From NCBI RefSeq assembly GCF_004337705.1, contig NZ_SKBU01000018.1, positions 31,393 to 95,392 on the forward strand: a DNA stretch of 64,000 nt, read 5' to 3'. Origin of the DNA: Rubrobacter taiwanensis. Its GTDB lineage: Bacteria; Actinomycetota; Rubrobacteria; Rubrobacterales; Rubrobacteraceae. Under the pieces are notes generated by a model that had not been told where the DNA came from, made no database searches, and was given only the letters and a program-made list of their open reading frames with translations. Below, piece after piece: positions 27,418-39,297 of this stretch (position 1 is its first letter; every line of letters starts with the position of its first letter). Position numbers and translations under genes: made by a program.

Positions 27418-29388
27418 TCATGCCTCAGGCGTCAGCTCCTCCAGCTCGGCGAGCACGGCGCCGCCGGAGACCATGGAGCCTTCGCGGAAGGGAAGCCGGG
27501 TGACCACCCCGGCGTAGGGAGCCACGATGGGCTGCTCCATCTTCATCGCCTCCAGCACCAGGAGCGGCTGCTGCGCCCGCACCTCTTCGCCTTCCTCGAC
27601 CAGGACCTTGATCACGATCCCGGGCATGGGAGCCTCCAGACTGGTACGTCCGGACTCGCCGGAGCCTGACTCCATATCCTCCAGGTTCAAGGCGGGCGGT
27701 CTGGCGAGCGTGTGCTCGCGCCCCCTGCACGAGACCCGCACCTCGCTCCCTTCGCGCTCGACCCGGGCCGCGACCGGGCTGCCGTTCGCCTTCAGGTGCA
27801 GCTCGTTGCCCGTCCGGGCCAGAAGCCCGACCTCATACTCCTCGCCATCCAGCCGCAGCCGCCAGAGCCGGGCACCGTTCCGTTCGGCTTCGACCGTCCG
27901 CTCCCGGCCGCCGTCCAGGTAGCGGATGCGAGCGGCTCCGCCGGCCCGCCAGATCCCCAGCTCGAAAGGATCGCGCGCCGGGTTCCCGCTCCCGGAGAGC
28001 TCCTCGACCGCCGCCGCGAGCAGCGCCTCTGCAGGAGCCTCCCCGGGACGACCGACGAGCCCGTGCGTCTCCAGGAAATCGGTCGAGGTGTCTCCGGCCG
28101 CGAAGGCGGGGTGCCCGGCCACGCGCCGGAGCAGGGGCAGGTTGGTCACGACCCCCTCGATCACGTAGCTCCTGAGCGCCTCTTGCATCCTTGAGACGGC
28201 CGCCGGCCGGTCCGGGGCGTAGACGATGAGCTTCCCGATCATGGGGTCGTAGTTGACCGGGACCTCGTCGCCGGACTCCACCCCGGCGTCGTTGCGGATG
28301 CCCGGCCCCTCGGGCGGCCGGAAGAGCAGGATCCGGCCGCCGGTCGGCATGAACGTCTCCGGGTCCTCGGCGTAGACGCGGGCCTCGATCGCGCTGCCCG
28401 TAAGCTCCACGCTCTCTTGCGCGAACGGCAGCCGCTCCCCGGCAGCGACCCGGATCTGCAGCTCCACCAGATCCCGGCCCGTGACGAGCTCGGTAACCGG
28501 GTGCTCCACCTGCAGGCGGGTGTTCATCTCCAGGAAGTAGAAGCGGTGGCCCTCCAGCATGAACTCCACCGTCCCGGCGTTGCGGTAGCCGGCGGCCTCG
28601 GCCAGCCGCACGGCCGCCTCCCCGAGCTCCTCGCGCTCCTCTGGCGTCAGGGCCGGAGACGGAGACTCCTCGATGATCTTCTGGTGCCTACGCTGGATGG
28701 AGCACTCCCGCTCACCCAGGTGCACCACGTTGCCGTGGTTGTCGCCGAGAACCTGCACCTCGATGTGGCGCGGCCGCTCTATCAGCTTCTCCAGGAACAC
28801 CCGGCCGTCGCCGAAGGCCGAGAGGGCCTCCCTCTGCGCGCTCTCCACGGCGTCCGGGAACTCTCCGGGGTCGCGGACGGCGCGCATCCCCCGCCCGCCG
28901 CCGCCGGCGCTGGCCTTGATGAGCACCGGAAAGCCGATGCGCCCGGCCTCCTCCGCCAGCTTCTCCACGCTCGTATCATCCCCGGTATATCCGGGCACGG
29001 TGGGAACGTCCGCCTTCTCCGCCAGCCGCTTGGCCGCCACCTTCGATCCCATGAGCTCCATAGCCTCCGGGGGAGGCCCGATCCAGACGGCTCCCGCCTC
29101 CTCCACCGCCCGGGCGAAGTCCGCGTTCTCGGCCAGAAACCCGTAGCCGGGGTGCACGGCCTCCGCGCCGCTCTCCCGGACGGCGTCCAGGATGCGTTCG
29201 ATGTTCAGGTAGCTCTCCGCGGGTGCGGCGGGGCCGAGCAGGTAGGACTCGTCCGCGAGCCGCACGTGCAGGGCCCCGGCATCGGCCTCCGAGTAGACCG
29301 CGACGGCCGCTATCCCGAGCTCGCGGCAGGCGCGGATTATCCGGACCGCGATCTCACCCCGGTTCGCGATGAGGATTCTGGAGAACAT
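27418..29388 (-). CDS. mccA: Acyl-CoA carboxylase alpha subunit (biotin carboxylase plus biotin carrier)
   Basis: 656 residues. The biotin carboxylase domain opens FSRILIANRGEIAVRIIRAC, has the ATP-grasp loop KASAGGGGRGMR and EMNTRLQVEHPVTE. A linker domain follows, and the C-terminal biotinyl domain carries the target Lys in VLEAMKMEQPI about 35 residues from the end. With the beta subunit upstream it most likely forms methylcrotonoyl-CoA carboxylase of leucine breakdown. ATG 29388 overlaps the preceding gene's stop (TGATG); the frame continues upstream but only as a shadow of that gene. Confidence 0.9.
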   Translation of the reverse strand: MFSRILIANRGEIAVRIIRACRELGIAAVAVYSEADAGALHVRLADESYLLGPAAPAESYLNIERILDAVRESGAEAVHPGYGFLAENADFARAVEEAGAVWIGPPPEAMELMGSKVAAKRLAEKADVPTVPGYTGDDTSVEKLAEEAGRIGFPVLIKASAGGGGRGMRAVRDPGEFPDAVESAQREALSAFGDGRVFLEKLIERPRHIEVQVLGDNHGNVVHLGERECSIQRRHQKIIEESPSPALTPEEREELGEAAVRLAEAAGYRNAGTVEFMLEGHRFYFLEMNTRLQVEHPVTELVTGRDLVELQIRVAAGERLPFAQESVELTGSAIEARVYAEDPETFMPTGGRILLFRPPEGPGIRNDAGVESGDEVPVNYDPMIGKLIVYAPDRPAAVSRMQEALRSYVIEGVVTNLPLLRRVAGHPAFAAGDTSTDFLETHGLVGRPGEAPAEALLAAAVEELSGSGNPARDPFELGIWRAGGAARIRYLDGGRERTVEAERNGARLWRLRLDGEEYEVGLLARTGNELHLKANGSPVAARVEREGSEVRVSCRGREHTLARPPALNLEDMESGSGESGRTSLEAPMPGIVIKVLVEEGEEVRAQQPLLVLEAMKMEQPIVAPYAGVVTRLPFREGSMVSGGAVLAELEELTPEA

Positions 29389-30173
29389 CAGGCTCGTATC
29401 CAGCTCGCCCGGCGCTTCTCCAGGAATGCCCGCAGCCCTTCCTGCCCCTCTTCGCTCGTGCGGGTCCGGGCCATCTGCCGGGCCATCGTGTAGGTCTCTT
29501 CGGAGATATCTATGCCGCGCAGCGCGCGCACCAGCCGCTTGGCCTCCGCGAGCGCGTTGGGCCCGCCCTGAAGCAGGGCATCCACCTTCTTCCGCACCGC
29601 AGCGTCCAGCTCGCCCTCGGGGACCACCTCGTGCACGAGCCCGATCTCCCGCGCCCTCTCGGCCCCGAAGCGCTCGCCGGTCAGAAACAAAGCGGCGGCG
29701 GCCGAAACCCCGATCTTGGCCACCGCGACCGGAGCGATGGTGGAGGGCGTGATGCCGAGCCGCACCTCGGTGAACCCGAACCGCGCGCCCTCGGCCGCAA
29801 CCACGATGTCCGAGGCCGCAACCAGCCCGCAGCCGCCGCCCAGCACCGCGCCGTGCGCCCGGGCGACGATGGGCTTGGGGCACTCGTCCATCGCCACCAG
29901 CATTCCCGCCAGCCTCTGCATGTCCTCCACGTTCTCCTCGTAGGAGAGCTCTATGCTGCGCCGGAGCCAGTCTATGTCCGCTCCGGCGCAGAGCGAGCGC
30001 CCCGCGCCGGAGATGACGACGGCGCGGACGGCGCCGTCCCGCCCGGCCTCTTCTATGGCCTGCCGGATCTCGTCTATAAGGGCGTTGTTGAGCGCGTTGT
30101 GCACCCCGGGCCGGTTCAGCGTGAGGCGGGCGACCCCGCCTTCGACCTCGTAGCGCAGGTTCTCGTATGGCAT
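29388..30173 (-). CDS. Enoyl-CoA hydratase family, probable methylglutaconyl-CoA hydratase
   Basis: 261 residues of the crotonase fold. Oxyanion-hole segments are GRSLCAGADIDWLRR and HGAVLGGGCGLVAASDIVVA; the catalytic Glu region is FGFTEVRLGITPSTIAPVAV. The ADIDWL and PSTIAP wording is typical of LiuC-type methylglutaconyl-CoA hydratases, which act after methylcrotonoyl-CoA carboxylase. The position between the carboxylase beta and alpha genes supports this. ATG 30173 is favoured; a TTG one codon earlier sits on the GAGGGAGG ribosome site. Confidence 0.82.
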   Translation of the reverse strand: MPYENLRYEVEGGVARLTLNRPGVHNALNNALIDEIRQAIEEAGRDGAVRAVVISGAGRSLCAGADIDWLRRSIELSYEENVEDMQRLAGMLVAMDECPKPIVARAHGAVLGGGCGLVAASDIVVAAEGARFGFTEVRLGITPSTIAPVAVAKIGVSAAAALFLTGERFGAERAREIGLVHEVVPEGELDAAVRKKVDALLQGGPNALAEAKRLVRALRGIDISEETYTMARQMARTRTSEEGQEGLRAFLEKRRASWIRA

Positions 30174-30186
30174 CAACCCTCCCTCT

Positions 30187-31782
30187 CTACATCCGGAACA
30201 CGCCGTAGGTCGTGTCTTCTACGGGCGCGTTGGCTGCGGCGGAGAGCCCCAGAGCCAGCACCATCCGGGTGTCGGCCGGGTCTATCACCCCGTCGTCCCA
30301 GAGCCGGGCGGTCGAGTGGTACGGGTTGCCCTCGCGCTCGTACTTCTCCAGGATCGGGCGCTTGAACTCCTCCTGCTCCTCCGGGCTCATCTCCTCGCCC
30401 CGGTCCAGCCGCACCTGCAAGAGCACGTTCGCCGCCTGCTGGCCGCCCATGACGCTGATCCTGGCGTTCGGCCACATAAAAAGAAGGCGCGGCGAGTAGC
30501 CCCGGCCGCACATAGCGTAGTTCCCGGCCCCGAAAGACCCCCCGATGATCACGGTAAAGCGCGGCACGCGCGCGTTGGCGACCGCCATGACCATCTTCGC
30601 CCCGTCCTTGGCGATGCCGCCGTTCTCGTACTCTTTCCCGACCATGAACCCGGTTATGTTCTGCAGGAAGATGAGCGGGATCTTGCGCGAGGAGCACAGC
30701 TCGATGAAGTGCGTGCCCTTGAGGGCGCTCTCGGAGAAGAGGATGCCGTTGTTGGCGATTATCCCCACCGGGATGCCCATGATCCGGGCGAAGCCGCAGA
30801 CGAGCGTCTCGCCGTAGAGCGGCTTGAATTCGTGCATCCGGCTGCCGTCCACGATGCGGGCTATGATCTCGCGCACGTCGTAGCTCTTGCGCGGGTCGCG
30901 GGGGATGATGCCGTAGATCTCGCGTGCGTCGTACAGCGGCTCCTCGGGCTCCGCCATCTCCCAGGGCCACTCCTTGCGGGTGTTCAGATTCTCGACGATC
31001 TGGCGCACGATGGCCAGCGCGTGCTCGTCGTTTTCGGCGTAATGGTCGGCAACACCGGAGATCCTGGTGTGCACCTCCGCCCCGCCCAGCTCCTCGGCCG
31101 TGACCTCCTCACCGGTCGCCGCCTTCACCAGCGGCGGGCCGCCGAGGAAGATCGTGCCGTTCCCCTTGACGATGACCACCTCGTCGCTCATCGCCGGGAC
31201 GTAGGCCCCTCCGGCGGTGCAGCTCCCCATGACCGCAGCGATCTGCGGGATCCCCTTCGCGCTCATCCGCGCCTGATTGTAGAAGATGCGTCCGAAGTGG
31301 TCCCGGTCCGGAAACACCTCGTCCTGCAGCGGCAGGTACGCCCCGCCGGAGTCCACGAGGTAGATGCACGGCAGGCGGTTCTGCTCGGCGATCTCCTGCG
31401 CCCGCAGGTGCTTCTTGACGGTCATCGGGTAGTAGGTGCCGCCCTTGACCGTAGCGTCGTTGGCCACGATCATGCACTCCCGCCCGGCCACCCGCCCGAT
31501 GCCCGTCACCATCCCGGCCGCCGGGACCTCGCCGCCGTACAGCCCGTAGGCCGCGAGCGGCGAGAGCTCCAGGAAGGGCGTGCCGGGGTCCAGCAGCAGC
31601 TCTATGCGGTCGCGCACGAGCAGCTTGTTCCGCTCCCGGTGCCGCGCGCGGGCCTTCCCGGGGCCGCCCTGCCGGACCTCCCTCGTCCGGGCGCGCAGCT
31701 CCTCCAGCAGCTCCTCGTAGGCCCCGGCGTTGGAGCGAAACTCCCCGCTCCTGGGGTCCACGTAGCTGCGGATCTTGCTCAT
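30187..31782 (-). CDS. mccB: Methylcrotonoyl-CoA carboxylase beta subunit (carboxyltransferase)
   Basis: 531 residues, the usual length. The carboxyltransferase halves are recognised by [40 protein letters not shown] and [18 protein letters not shown] in the N domain, and [20 protein letters not shown] and [18 protein letters not shown] in the C domain. These match MccB/LiuB more than propionyl-CoA carboxylase. First gene of an operon with the hydratase and alpha subunit; GGAGGCGA precedes ATG 31782. Its products lead to acetyl-CoA and acetoacetate, which could feed PHA. Confidence 0.93.
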   Translation of the reverse strand: MSKIRSYVDPRSGEFRSNAGAYEELLEELRARTREVRQGGPGKARARHRERNKLLVRDRIELLLDPGTPFLELSPLAAYGLYGGEVPAAGMVTGIGRVAGRECMIVANDATVKGGTYYPMTVKKHLRAQEIAEQNRLPCIYLVDSGGAYLPLQDEVFPDRDHFGRIFYNQARMSAKGIPQIAAVMGSCTAGGAYVPAMSDEVVIVKGNGTIFLGGPPLVKAATGEEVTAEELGGAEVHTRISGVADHYAENDEHALAIVRQIVENLNTRKEWPWEMAEPEEPLYDAREIYGIIPRDPRKSYDVREIIARIVDGSRMHEFKPLYGETLVCGFARIMGIPVGIIANNGILFSESALKGTHFIELCSSRKIPLIFLQNITGFMVGKEYENGGIAKDGAKMVMAVANARVPRFTVIIGGSFGAGNYAMCGRGYSPRLLFMWPNARISVMGGQQAANVLLQVRLDRGEEMSPEEQEEFKRPILEKYEREGNPYHSTARLWDDGVIDPADTRMVLALGLSAAANAPVEDTTYGVFRM

Positions 31783-31881
31783 GGCTCGCCTCCGGCAGCC
31801 CCCATCAAGTGTTTCTCCGTCTCAAGATCCGATAACACGCGCACCGGTATGGTAGCCACCCCGTCCGGTCCGCGCCACCAT

Positions 31882-32858
31882 CTACGCCCCAGACGCCGAG
31901 AGCCCGGCGAGCACCTGCGCGAGCTCGTAGAGCTCGGGATCCAGCGGACGGATCTTGCCGGCTACCTCCGGAAGGGGGATGCGCTCCATCCGGCGGCCCT
32001 GGAGCCCGATCATGACCCCCGTCTCTCCGCCGACCAGCGCCTCGACCGCGGCGGCCCCCATGCGGCCGGAGAGGATGCGGTCGTAGGCGAGCGGGCTCCC
32101 GCCGCGCTGCACGTGCCCCAGCACCGTGAGCCGGGACTCGAACGCCCCAGGCGTGCGGTTTATGTACTCGTGCAGCTCCGCGGCCGTGAGAGCGGCACCC
32201 TCCGCCGCCACGACGATGAAGTGCGGCTTGCCCCTGGCGTAGGAGCGCCTCAGCGCCTCGAGGATGCCCTCCGGGTCGGGCTCGAACTCCGGCACCAGCA
32301 CGGCCTCGGCTCCGCCCGCGATGGCGCTCATGAGCGCGAGGTAGCCGCAGTTGCGGCCCATGACCTCCACCACGTGCGCCCGCTGGTGCGAGCTGGCGGT
32401 GTCCTTGATGCGGTCTATGGACTCCAGCGCCGTGTTGAGCGCCGTGTCCACCCCGACGGCCATCTCCGTGTGCGGCACGTCGTTGTCTATCGTTGCGGGG
32501 ATGCCGATGGTACCGATCCCGAGCTCGAAGAGCCGCTGCGCGCCGGCCAGGCTCCCCTCGCCCCCGATCACGACCAGGCCACCGATCCCGGCTCCGAGGA
32601 GGTTCTCCGCCGCCCGGCGCTGCCCTTCGGGCGTCACGAACTCTTTAGAGCGGGCCGTTCCGAGCACCGTCCCGCCCCGGTGCAGGATGCCGCCTACGGA
32701 GCGGTCGTCCAGCCGGCGCCTCCTGTCTTCCAGGAGCCCCTCGTAACCGTTCTCCACGCCCCAGACCTCCCAGCCGCGCTCCAGAGCCGTGCGCGTAACG
32801 CCCCGGATGGCCCCGTTCATCCCCGGCGCGTCGCCCCCGCTGGTCAGGACCGCGATCC

Positions 32859-32862
<4 letters not shown>
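31882..32862 (-). CDS. pfkA: 6-phosphofructokinase
   Basis: 326 residues, GTG 32862 overlapping the P-type ATPase stop (GTGA). It phosphorylates fructose 6-phosphate. Motifs: ILTSGGDAPGMNGAIRG-like N terminus, VVIGGEGSLAGAQ for the nucleotide site, PATIDNDV for catalysis and EVMGRNCGYLAL for the substrate. The residue after GGE is Gly, as in ATP-dependent enzymes, while pyrophosphate enzymes have Asp there and Lys before TIDND. Thus ATP use is more likely. E in place of the usual metal-binding D in GG(D/E) is seen in group III enzymes. Confidence 0.9.
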
Positions 32863-35573
<2,711 letters not shown>

Positions 35574-35619
35574 GACCCCTGAGTCTACCCCTCCCCCGGG
35601 CTCACCGGTGTTGAAACGC

Positions 35620-36498
35620 TCACCCTCCCGGCACGACGAGCACCGGACAGCGCGCCGCCCGCAGCACCTTCGTGGAAACGCTGCCGAGGCGCCCGCGGTC
35701 AATCGTCCCCGGACCACGGGCGCCGACGGCGATGAGGGCACAGCCCGGCCCCTCTTCTGCGGTCCGGATGATGGACGTCGCAGCATCGCCCACGAACGGC
35801 CTGACCCGGATCCGCAGCTCCCTCCCGCCCTTCGAGAGCTCCGCCGACCGCTCCTCAAGAGCGGTCCCGGCATCCCGCAGAAGCTCCTCCTCCCGTCGCT
35901 CCGTCAGGTCCCGGTCCGAGCGCGCCGGCAGCGAAAGTGCCGGGTGAGAGCGCACCAAGATCAGCTCCGCGCCGAACGTCTCCGCAAAACGCGCCGCCAG
36001 CTCCACGGCTGACCGGGCCTCATGCGAGCCATCGTCCCCGGCGACTACTCGCTGCGGCGGCCACGCCTCGCCGTCTCTCAGAACCAGCACCGGGCAAGCC
36101 GCCCGGTGAGCTATGCCCTCCGAGACGCTGTCCAGAGCGAGGCGTTTGAGCGTGCCGAGCCCCCGGCTCCCCACGACTATGAGGTCCGCCCGGAGCTCTT
36201 CGGCCAGCTTCAGCACCGTCTCAACCGAACGCCCCTCCCTGAGATGGGCTCCCGCCACTTTCCCGCCCAGCTCCTCGACGCGCCGGACCTCCGCCTCTAG
36301 CACCTCCCGTCCCTGACGCTCCAGTTCACGCCGGATGAAGCCGCGGGCGTGCGGCGAGGGGATGTCGTGCCAGACGTGGACGACGTGCAGCCCGGCCCCG
36401 AGCCGGCCACACAGGTCCACCGCCGCCCGGGCGGCCAGAGCCGCGTCCTCAGAACCATCGGTGGACAGCAGGATCTCACCCAGGGGTGCTTCGCTCAT
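35620..36498 (-). CDS. Universal stress protein, tandem UspA domains
   Basis: 292 residues with two Usp domains, about 8-145 and 150-290. Each has the ATP-binding end motif: VVGSRGLGTLKRLALDSVSE and AVGARGPGTIDRGRLGSVS. The first strands are ILLSTDGSEDAALA and VVAGDDGSHEARSA. Such proteins bind ATP and are linked to stress survival; molecular role is unknown. It overlaps the carF-type gene upstream by 23 bases, so the two are translationally linked. Confidence 0.92.
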   Translation of the reverse strand: MSEAPLGEILLSTDGSEDAALAARAAVDLCGRLGAGLHVVHVWHDIPSPHARGFIRRELERQGREVLEAEVRRVEELGGKVAGAHLREGRSVETVLKLAEELRADLIVVGSRGLGTLKRLALDSVSEGIAHRAACPVLVLRDGEAWPPQRVVAGDDGSHEARSAVELAARFAETFGAELILVRSHPALSLPARSDRDLTERREEELLRDAGTALEERSAELSKGGRELRIRVRPFVGDAATSIIRTAEEGPGCALIAVGARGPGTIDRGRLGSVSTKVLRAARCPVLVVPGG

Positions 36499-37222
36499 TG
36501 AGGCTCCCTTCTCTCTCGACCCGGAGCCGGGGATCCGTTCCGGGCACAGTACGGCGCAGCAGCCGCTCGGCCCGCTCGAAGAACCGGGTCCGGTCGAGCA
36601 GCGGGTTCCAGACCCCGACGGTGATGCAGTAGTAGGTGTCGTAGGGGCTCTCGTGATGGATGTCGTGGTGCCGCTTGGAGAGGATCACACCCCAGTCCTG
36701 GAGCCGGGCCACCCAGGCCGGAGGCTCGTCCATGTGAGCCCACTTGTGGAACTGGTTGGTCAAAAACACGGCCCCGGCCAGCAGGAGGAAGAAGGTGCCG
36801 AAGAGAAAGCCCCACACGGTGGTGCTCACCGGCACGGCGAGCCAGACTACCAGCATGAACGGGACGCTCACCAGGCTGTTGTTGCCGTTGGTGTCCACGA
36901 AGTCGTGACGGACGATCCCGGTGGGATCCGTGTGGTGGTCGCGGAAGGGCTTGATGAAGTTCGGACCGAAGACCGGCGTCTTTGCAGAACCGAAGTTGTC
37001 CAGCAGGAAGTGCACGAACCCGGAGAGCAAATCCGCCACCAGGTAGGCCGCGACCGCCAGCAGCGGCAGCGCCAGCAGGTAAGCGGTCCCAGGCACACCC
37101 CGGTATATCTCCGCTCCGATCAGAGCCGCCAGCAGGAAGAACGCCGCGATGCCCAGGTACTCCAATACCCGGTGCCCCGGAGAGGTTCCGGACCGGCTCT
37201 TCGAAACCGAACTCTGACTCAT
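36476..37222 (-). CDS. carF: Plasmanylethanolamine desaturase family (CarF/TMEM189/Kua)
   Basis: 248 residues. The Lipid_desat family is recognised by its histidine clusters: SGFVHFLLDNFG, FRDHHTDPTGI, NQFHKWAHMDEP and LSKRHHDIHHES, set among four hydrophobic segments. Characterised members (Myxococcus CarF, human TMEM189/PEDS1) insert the vinyl-ether bond that makes plasmalogens. ATG 37222 follows GGGAGG at good spacing; the frame extends farther upstream without support. It heads an operon with a universal stress protein, a P-type ATPase and pfkA. Activity here is inferred from the family. Confidence 0.85.
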   Translation of the reverse strand: MSQSSVSKSRSGTSPGHRVLEYLGIAAFFLLAALIGAEIYRGVPGTAYLLALPLLAVAAYLVADLLSGFVHFLLDNFGSAKTPVFGPNFIKPFRDHHTDPTGIVRHDFVDTNGNNSLVSVPFMLVVWLAVPVSTTVWGFLFGTFFLLLAGAVFLTNQFHKWAHMDEPPAWVARLQDWGVILSKRHHDIHHESPYDTYYCITVGVWNPLLDRTRFFERAERLLRRTVPGTDPRLRVEREGSLNERSTPG

Positions 37223-37347
37223 ACTTTGCCTCCCAACACTAGACTTCAATTTACCCGATCCTACGTCTTTGGACATGCTCCCGATCACGAGTCTCCGCGC
37301 ATGAGAACAATAGCCGGAAGCAGCGGAACGCCACTCCGGCCTGCGGC

Positions 37348-37375
37348 TTGACACGCACCGGGCGGCGGATACCCT
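37348..37375 (+). promoter_or_regulatory. Promoter of the SPFH gene
   Basis: TTGACA (37348-37353), 16 bases, TACCCT (37370-37375), 37 bases before the ATG, with GAGGAGG as the ribosome site. Confidence 0.55.
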
Positions 37376-37412
37376 GACCCCGGGAGAGTCTCCCCGAGGA
37401 GGTGCAGGCCGC

Positions 37413-37922
37413 ATGGAGTGGGGCTTCGTGGTTCTGACCTTGCTCGCCGCAGCACTGGCGGCAGGCGGGGTGCGAGTTCTCGGCGAGCACGAGCGGGGCG
37501 TGGTCTTCCGCCTGGGCCGGCTGCGAGGCGGGGTCCGGGGTCCGGGTCTCACGTTCCTGATCCCGGCCGTAGATCGGATGTTCCGGGTGCACGTGGCCCC
37601 GGAGGAGCTCGCCATCGGCGAGCAGAACCTGCCCACACGCGACGGCGGGCTGCTCTGTTTGAGCACCGGTGTACGCTACCGGGTGGCCGATCCCATAAAG
37701 AGCGTCAGCACGGTCGCGGACGCGCGAACCTCCGTGCGCCACGCGAGCGAAAGGGGCCTGCGGAGCCTCTCGGCCCGCCGGAACCTCGAAGATTTCTTCG
37801 AGCGCCGGGACGTGCTGGAGGGCGAGCTGCAGGATATGCTCAGCGAAGCGCTCCGACCGTTCGGCGTCGCAGTGATGGCCGCGACGCTCCACACCGTCGA
37901 GATTCAGAAGAAGCCGGAGTGA
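37413..37922 (+). CDS. Short SPFH/stomatin-like membrane protein
   Basis: 169 residues: one N-terminal membrane segment (FVVLTLLAAALAAGGV) and an SPFH domain (VLGEHERGVVFRLGRLRG, GLTFLIPAVDRMFRVHV, LSTGVRYRVADPIKSV). Stomatins and slipins are usually about 250 residues, with a C-terminal coiled coil for oligomerisation that is missing here. The ending VEIQKKPE looks like a true stop rather than a frameshift, as the next gene is convergent with only three bases between. Role in membrane microdomains is inferred. Confidence 0.8.
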   Translation: MEWGFVVLTLLAAALAAGGVRVLGEHERGVVFRLGRLRGGVRGPGLTFLIPAVDRMFRVHVAPEELAIGEQNLPTRDGGLLCLSTGVRYRVADPIKSVSTVADARTSVRHASERGLRSLSARRNLEDFFERRDVLEGELQDMLSEALRPFGVAVMAATLHTVEIQKKPE

Positions 37923-37925
37923 GCC

Positions 37926-38891
37926 TCACGTGAAGAAGTCCACAAGCTGCAGGTTCTCGAACTCGGCGGCGAGAGCCGGCGGCAGCTCGGCCCGCTCGGG
38001 GAGCGGGCTGGCACTCCGGGCAACCTCCAGGAAGGCGGCCACGGCCCCCACCACCGGTACGTCCTTGCGCAGAAAGACTACTATGGGACGGCGTGGCGGC
38101 TCGGCATCCTCTATCCGCACGAGCGCAAGACGCCCGTTCTCCAACATCCGGGCGACCGACGAGCGCGGCAGGAGGGATACCCCCAGCCCCCGCTCGACCA
38201 TGCGCTTGGCCGCCTCTATGTTATCCAGCTCCATGACCCGGGGAGCGGAGACGCCAGCGGTCCGGAACATGGCCCGGGTGAGATCGTAGTAGCTGGAGGT
38301 GCGGTCGAAGAGGATCAAATGCTCCCGCCCTACCTCCTCCAGCGTCACCTCACCCCGCTCAGCGAAGGGGTGGCCCGGGCTCACGACCAGCACGAGCTCG
38401 TCCTCGTAGAGCGGAAGACTCTGAATGTCCGGATGACGCATCGCCCGGCCGAGCCCGAGCTGCACCTCCTCCCGCAAAACCATCTCCAGCACCTCCTCAG
38501 AGTGCCCGGTCCGTACCGAGACCTCCACCCCCGGGTGCGCCTCAACGAAGCTCTCCAGAAGCTGCGGCAGCGCATACGTGCTCACCCCCGGCGAGGCCGC
38601 AACCGTAAGACGGCCGCTCTGAGCCTCCCTCAGCGCCTCGATCCGCTCCCGCCCCTCCCGCAGCGACGCCACCGCCCGCTCCGCATACGGCAGAAAGACC
38701 CGCCCGGCATCCGTCAGCCGCATCCCGCGCCCGGTGCGCACGAAGAGCTCCTCCCCCAGCTCCTGCTCCAGCGCCTTCAGGCGCGCCGTGAGCGTCGGCT
38801 GCGTCAGAAACAACTCCTCCGCCGCCCGGCTCAGATTGCCCAGCCGGGCAACCGCCAAAAACCCCTCTATCTGCCTCAGAAGCACATCCAC
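37926..38891 (-). CDS. LysR family transcriptional regulator
   Basis: About 321 residues. The N-terminal winged helix-turn-helix is FLAVARLGNLSRAAEELFLT with TQPTLTARLKALEQELGEEL, followed by the two-lobed effector domain (SGRLTVAASPGVSTYALPQL onward). The start is GTG 38891, or GTG 38885, which has better spacing from GGGGAG. It is divergent from a 66-residue gene and the glyoxylate-shunt genes, so it probably senses a related metabolite and controls them; this is inference from layout. Confidence 0.9.
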   Translation of the reverse strand: MDVLLRQIEGFLAVARLGNLSRAAEELFLTQPTLTARLKALEQELGEELFVRTGRGMRLTDAGRVFLPYAERAVASLREGRERIEALREAQSGRLTVAASPGVSTYALPQLLESFVEAHPGVEVSVRTGHSEEVLEMVLREEVQLGLGRAMRHPDIQSLPLYEDELVLVVSPGHPFAERGEVTLEEVGREHLILFDRTSSYYDLTRAMFRTAGVSAPRVMELDNIEAAKRMVERGLGVSLLPRSSVARMLENGRLALVRIEDAEPPRRPIVVFLRKDVPVVGAVAAFLEVARSASPLPERAELPPALAAEFENLQLVDFFT

Positions 38892-38931
38892 TCCCCATAA
38901 ACTTTTTCTATAAATATAATTTAAGCAAACA

Positions 38932-38948
38932 ATTGGAATTATATCAAT
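38932..38948. promoter_or_regulatory. Candidate LysR-type binding site
   Basis: ATTG, nine bases, CAAT: an interrupted dyad containing the T-N11-A pattern of LysR boxes. It is in the AT-rich divergent region between the LysR gene and the 66-residue gene. Confidence 0.4.
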
Positions 38949-39007
38949 GTGTGGGTTAGAGTCCCTGGCAGTTGCAGGCGGGCATTTCGAGAAAGGAGGC
39001 GAGACGG

Positions 39008-39208
39008 ATGATTCCCATCCACTACAGGGACTCTGAGACGGAGGAGGAGTTGGGTCGCGGCTTTGAGGAGACGCTGCCGCGGGTAGGGCAGTCCGTCTTC
39101 GTCGAGGACGTTGGGGAGTGCCGGGTGGTCTACAGGTGGCAGTGTGGTCCTGGGGCGAGCGTGGCTTACGTGCGCAGGGTCTTGCCCGAGGAGAATTACT
39201 CGGCTTAG
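39008..39208 (+). CDS. 66-residue protein of unknown function
   Basis: ATG 39008 follows AAGGAGG by eight bases, a strong ribosome site. The product is acidic, begins MIPIHYRDSETEEELGRGF and ends VRRVLPEENYSA, and has no membrane segment. The middle, VGQSVFVEDVGECRVVYRW, suggests a small beta-barrel. I recognise no family. It lies between the LysR regulator and malate synthase, 90 bases before the latter, and may be the first gene of that operon. Confidence 0.6.
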   Translation: MIPIHYRDSETEEELGRGFEETLPRVGQSVFVEDVGECRVVYRWQCGPGASVAYVRRVLPEENYSA

Positions 39209-39297
39209 AATCCCTTTTAGCTGCTGTAGAGTCGAGTTGTTAGAAGGGAGTGAGGGGCGCTCCCGGCACCTTCGGCGCTGGGAGCGTCGGAAGTCTT

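Noticed and set aside
27418..29883. Extended N terminus of the carboxylase alpha subunit to 29883
   Set aside because: The extra 165 residues are Arg/Gly-rich shadow of the hydratase gene; biotin carboxylase begins at the MFSRIL start with TGATG coupling.
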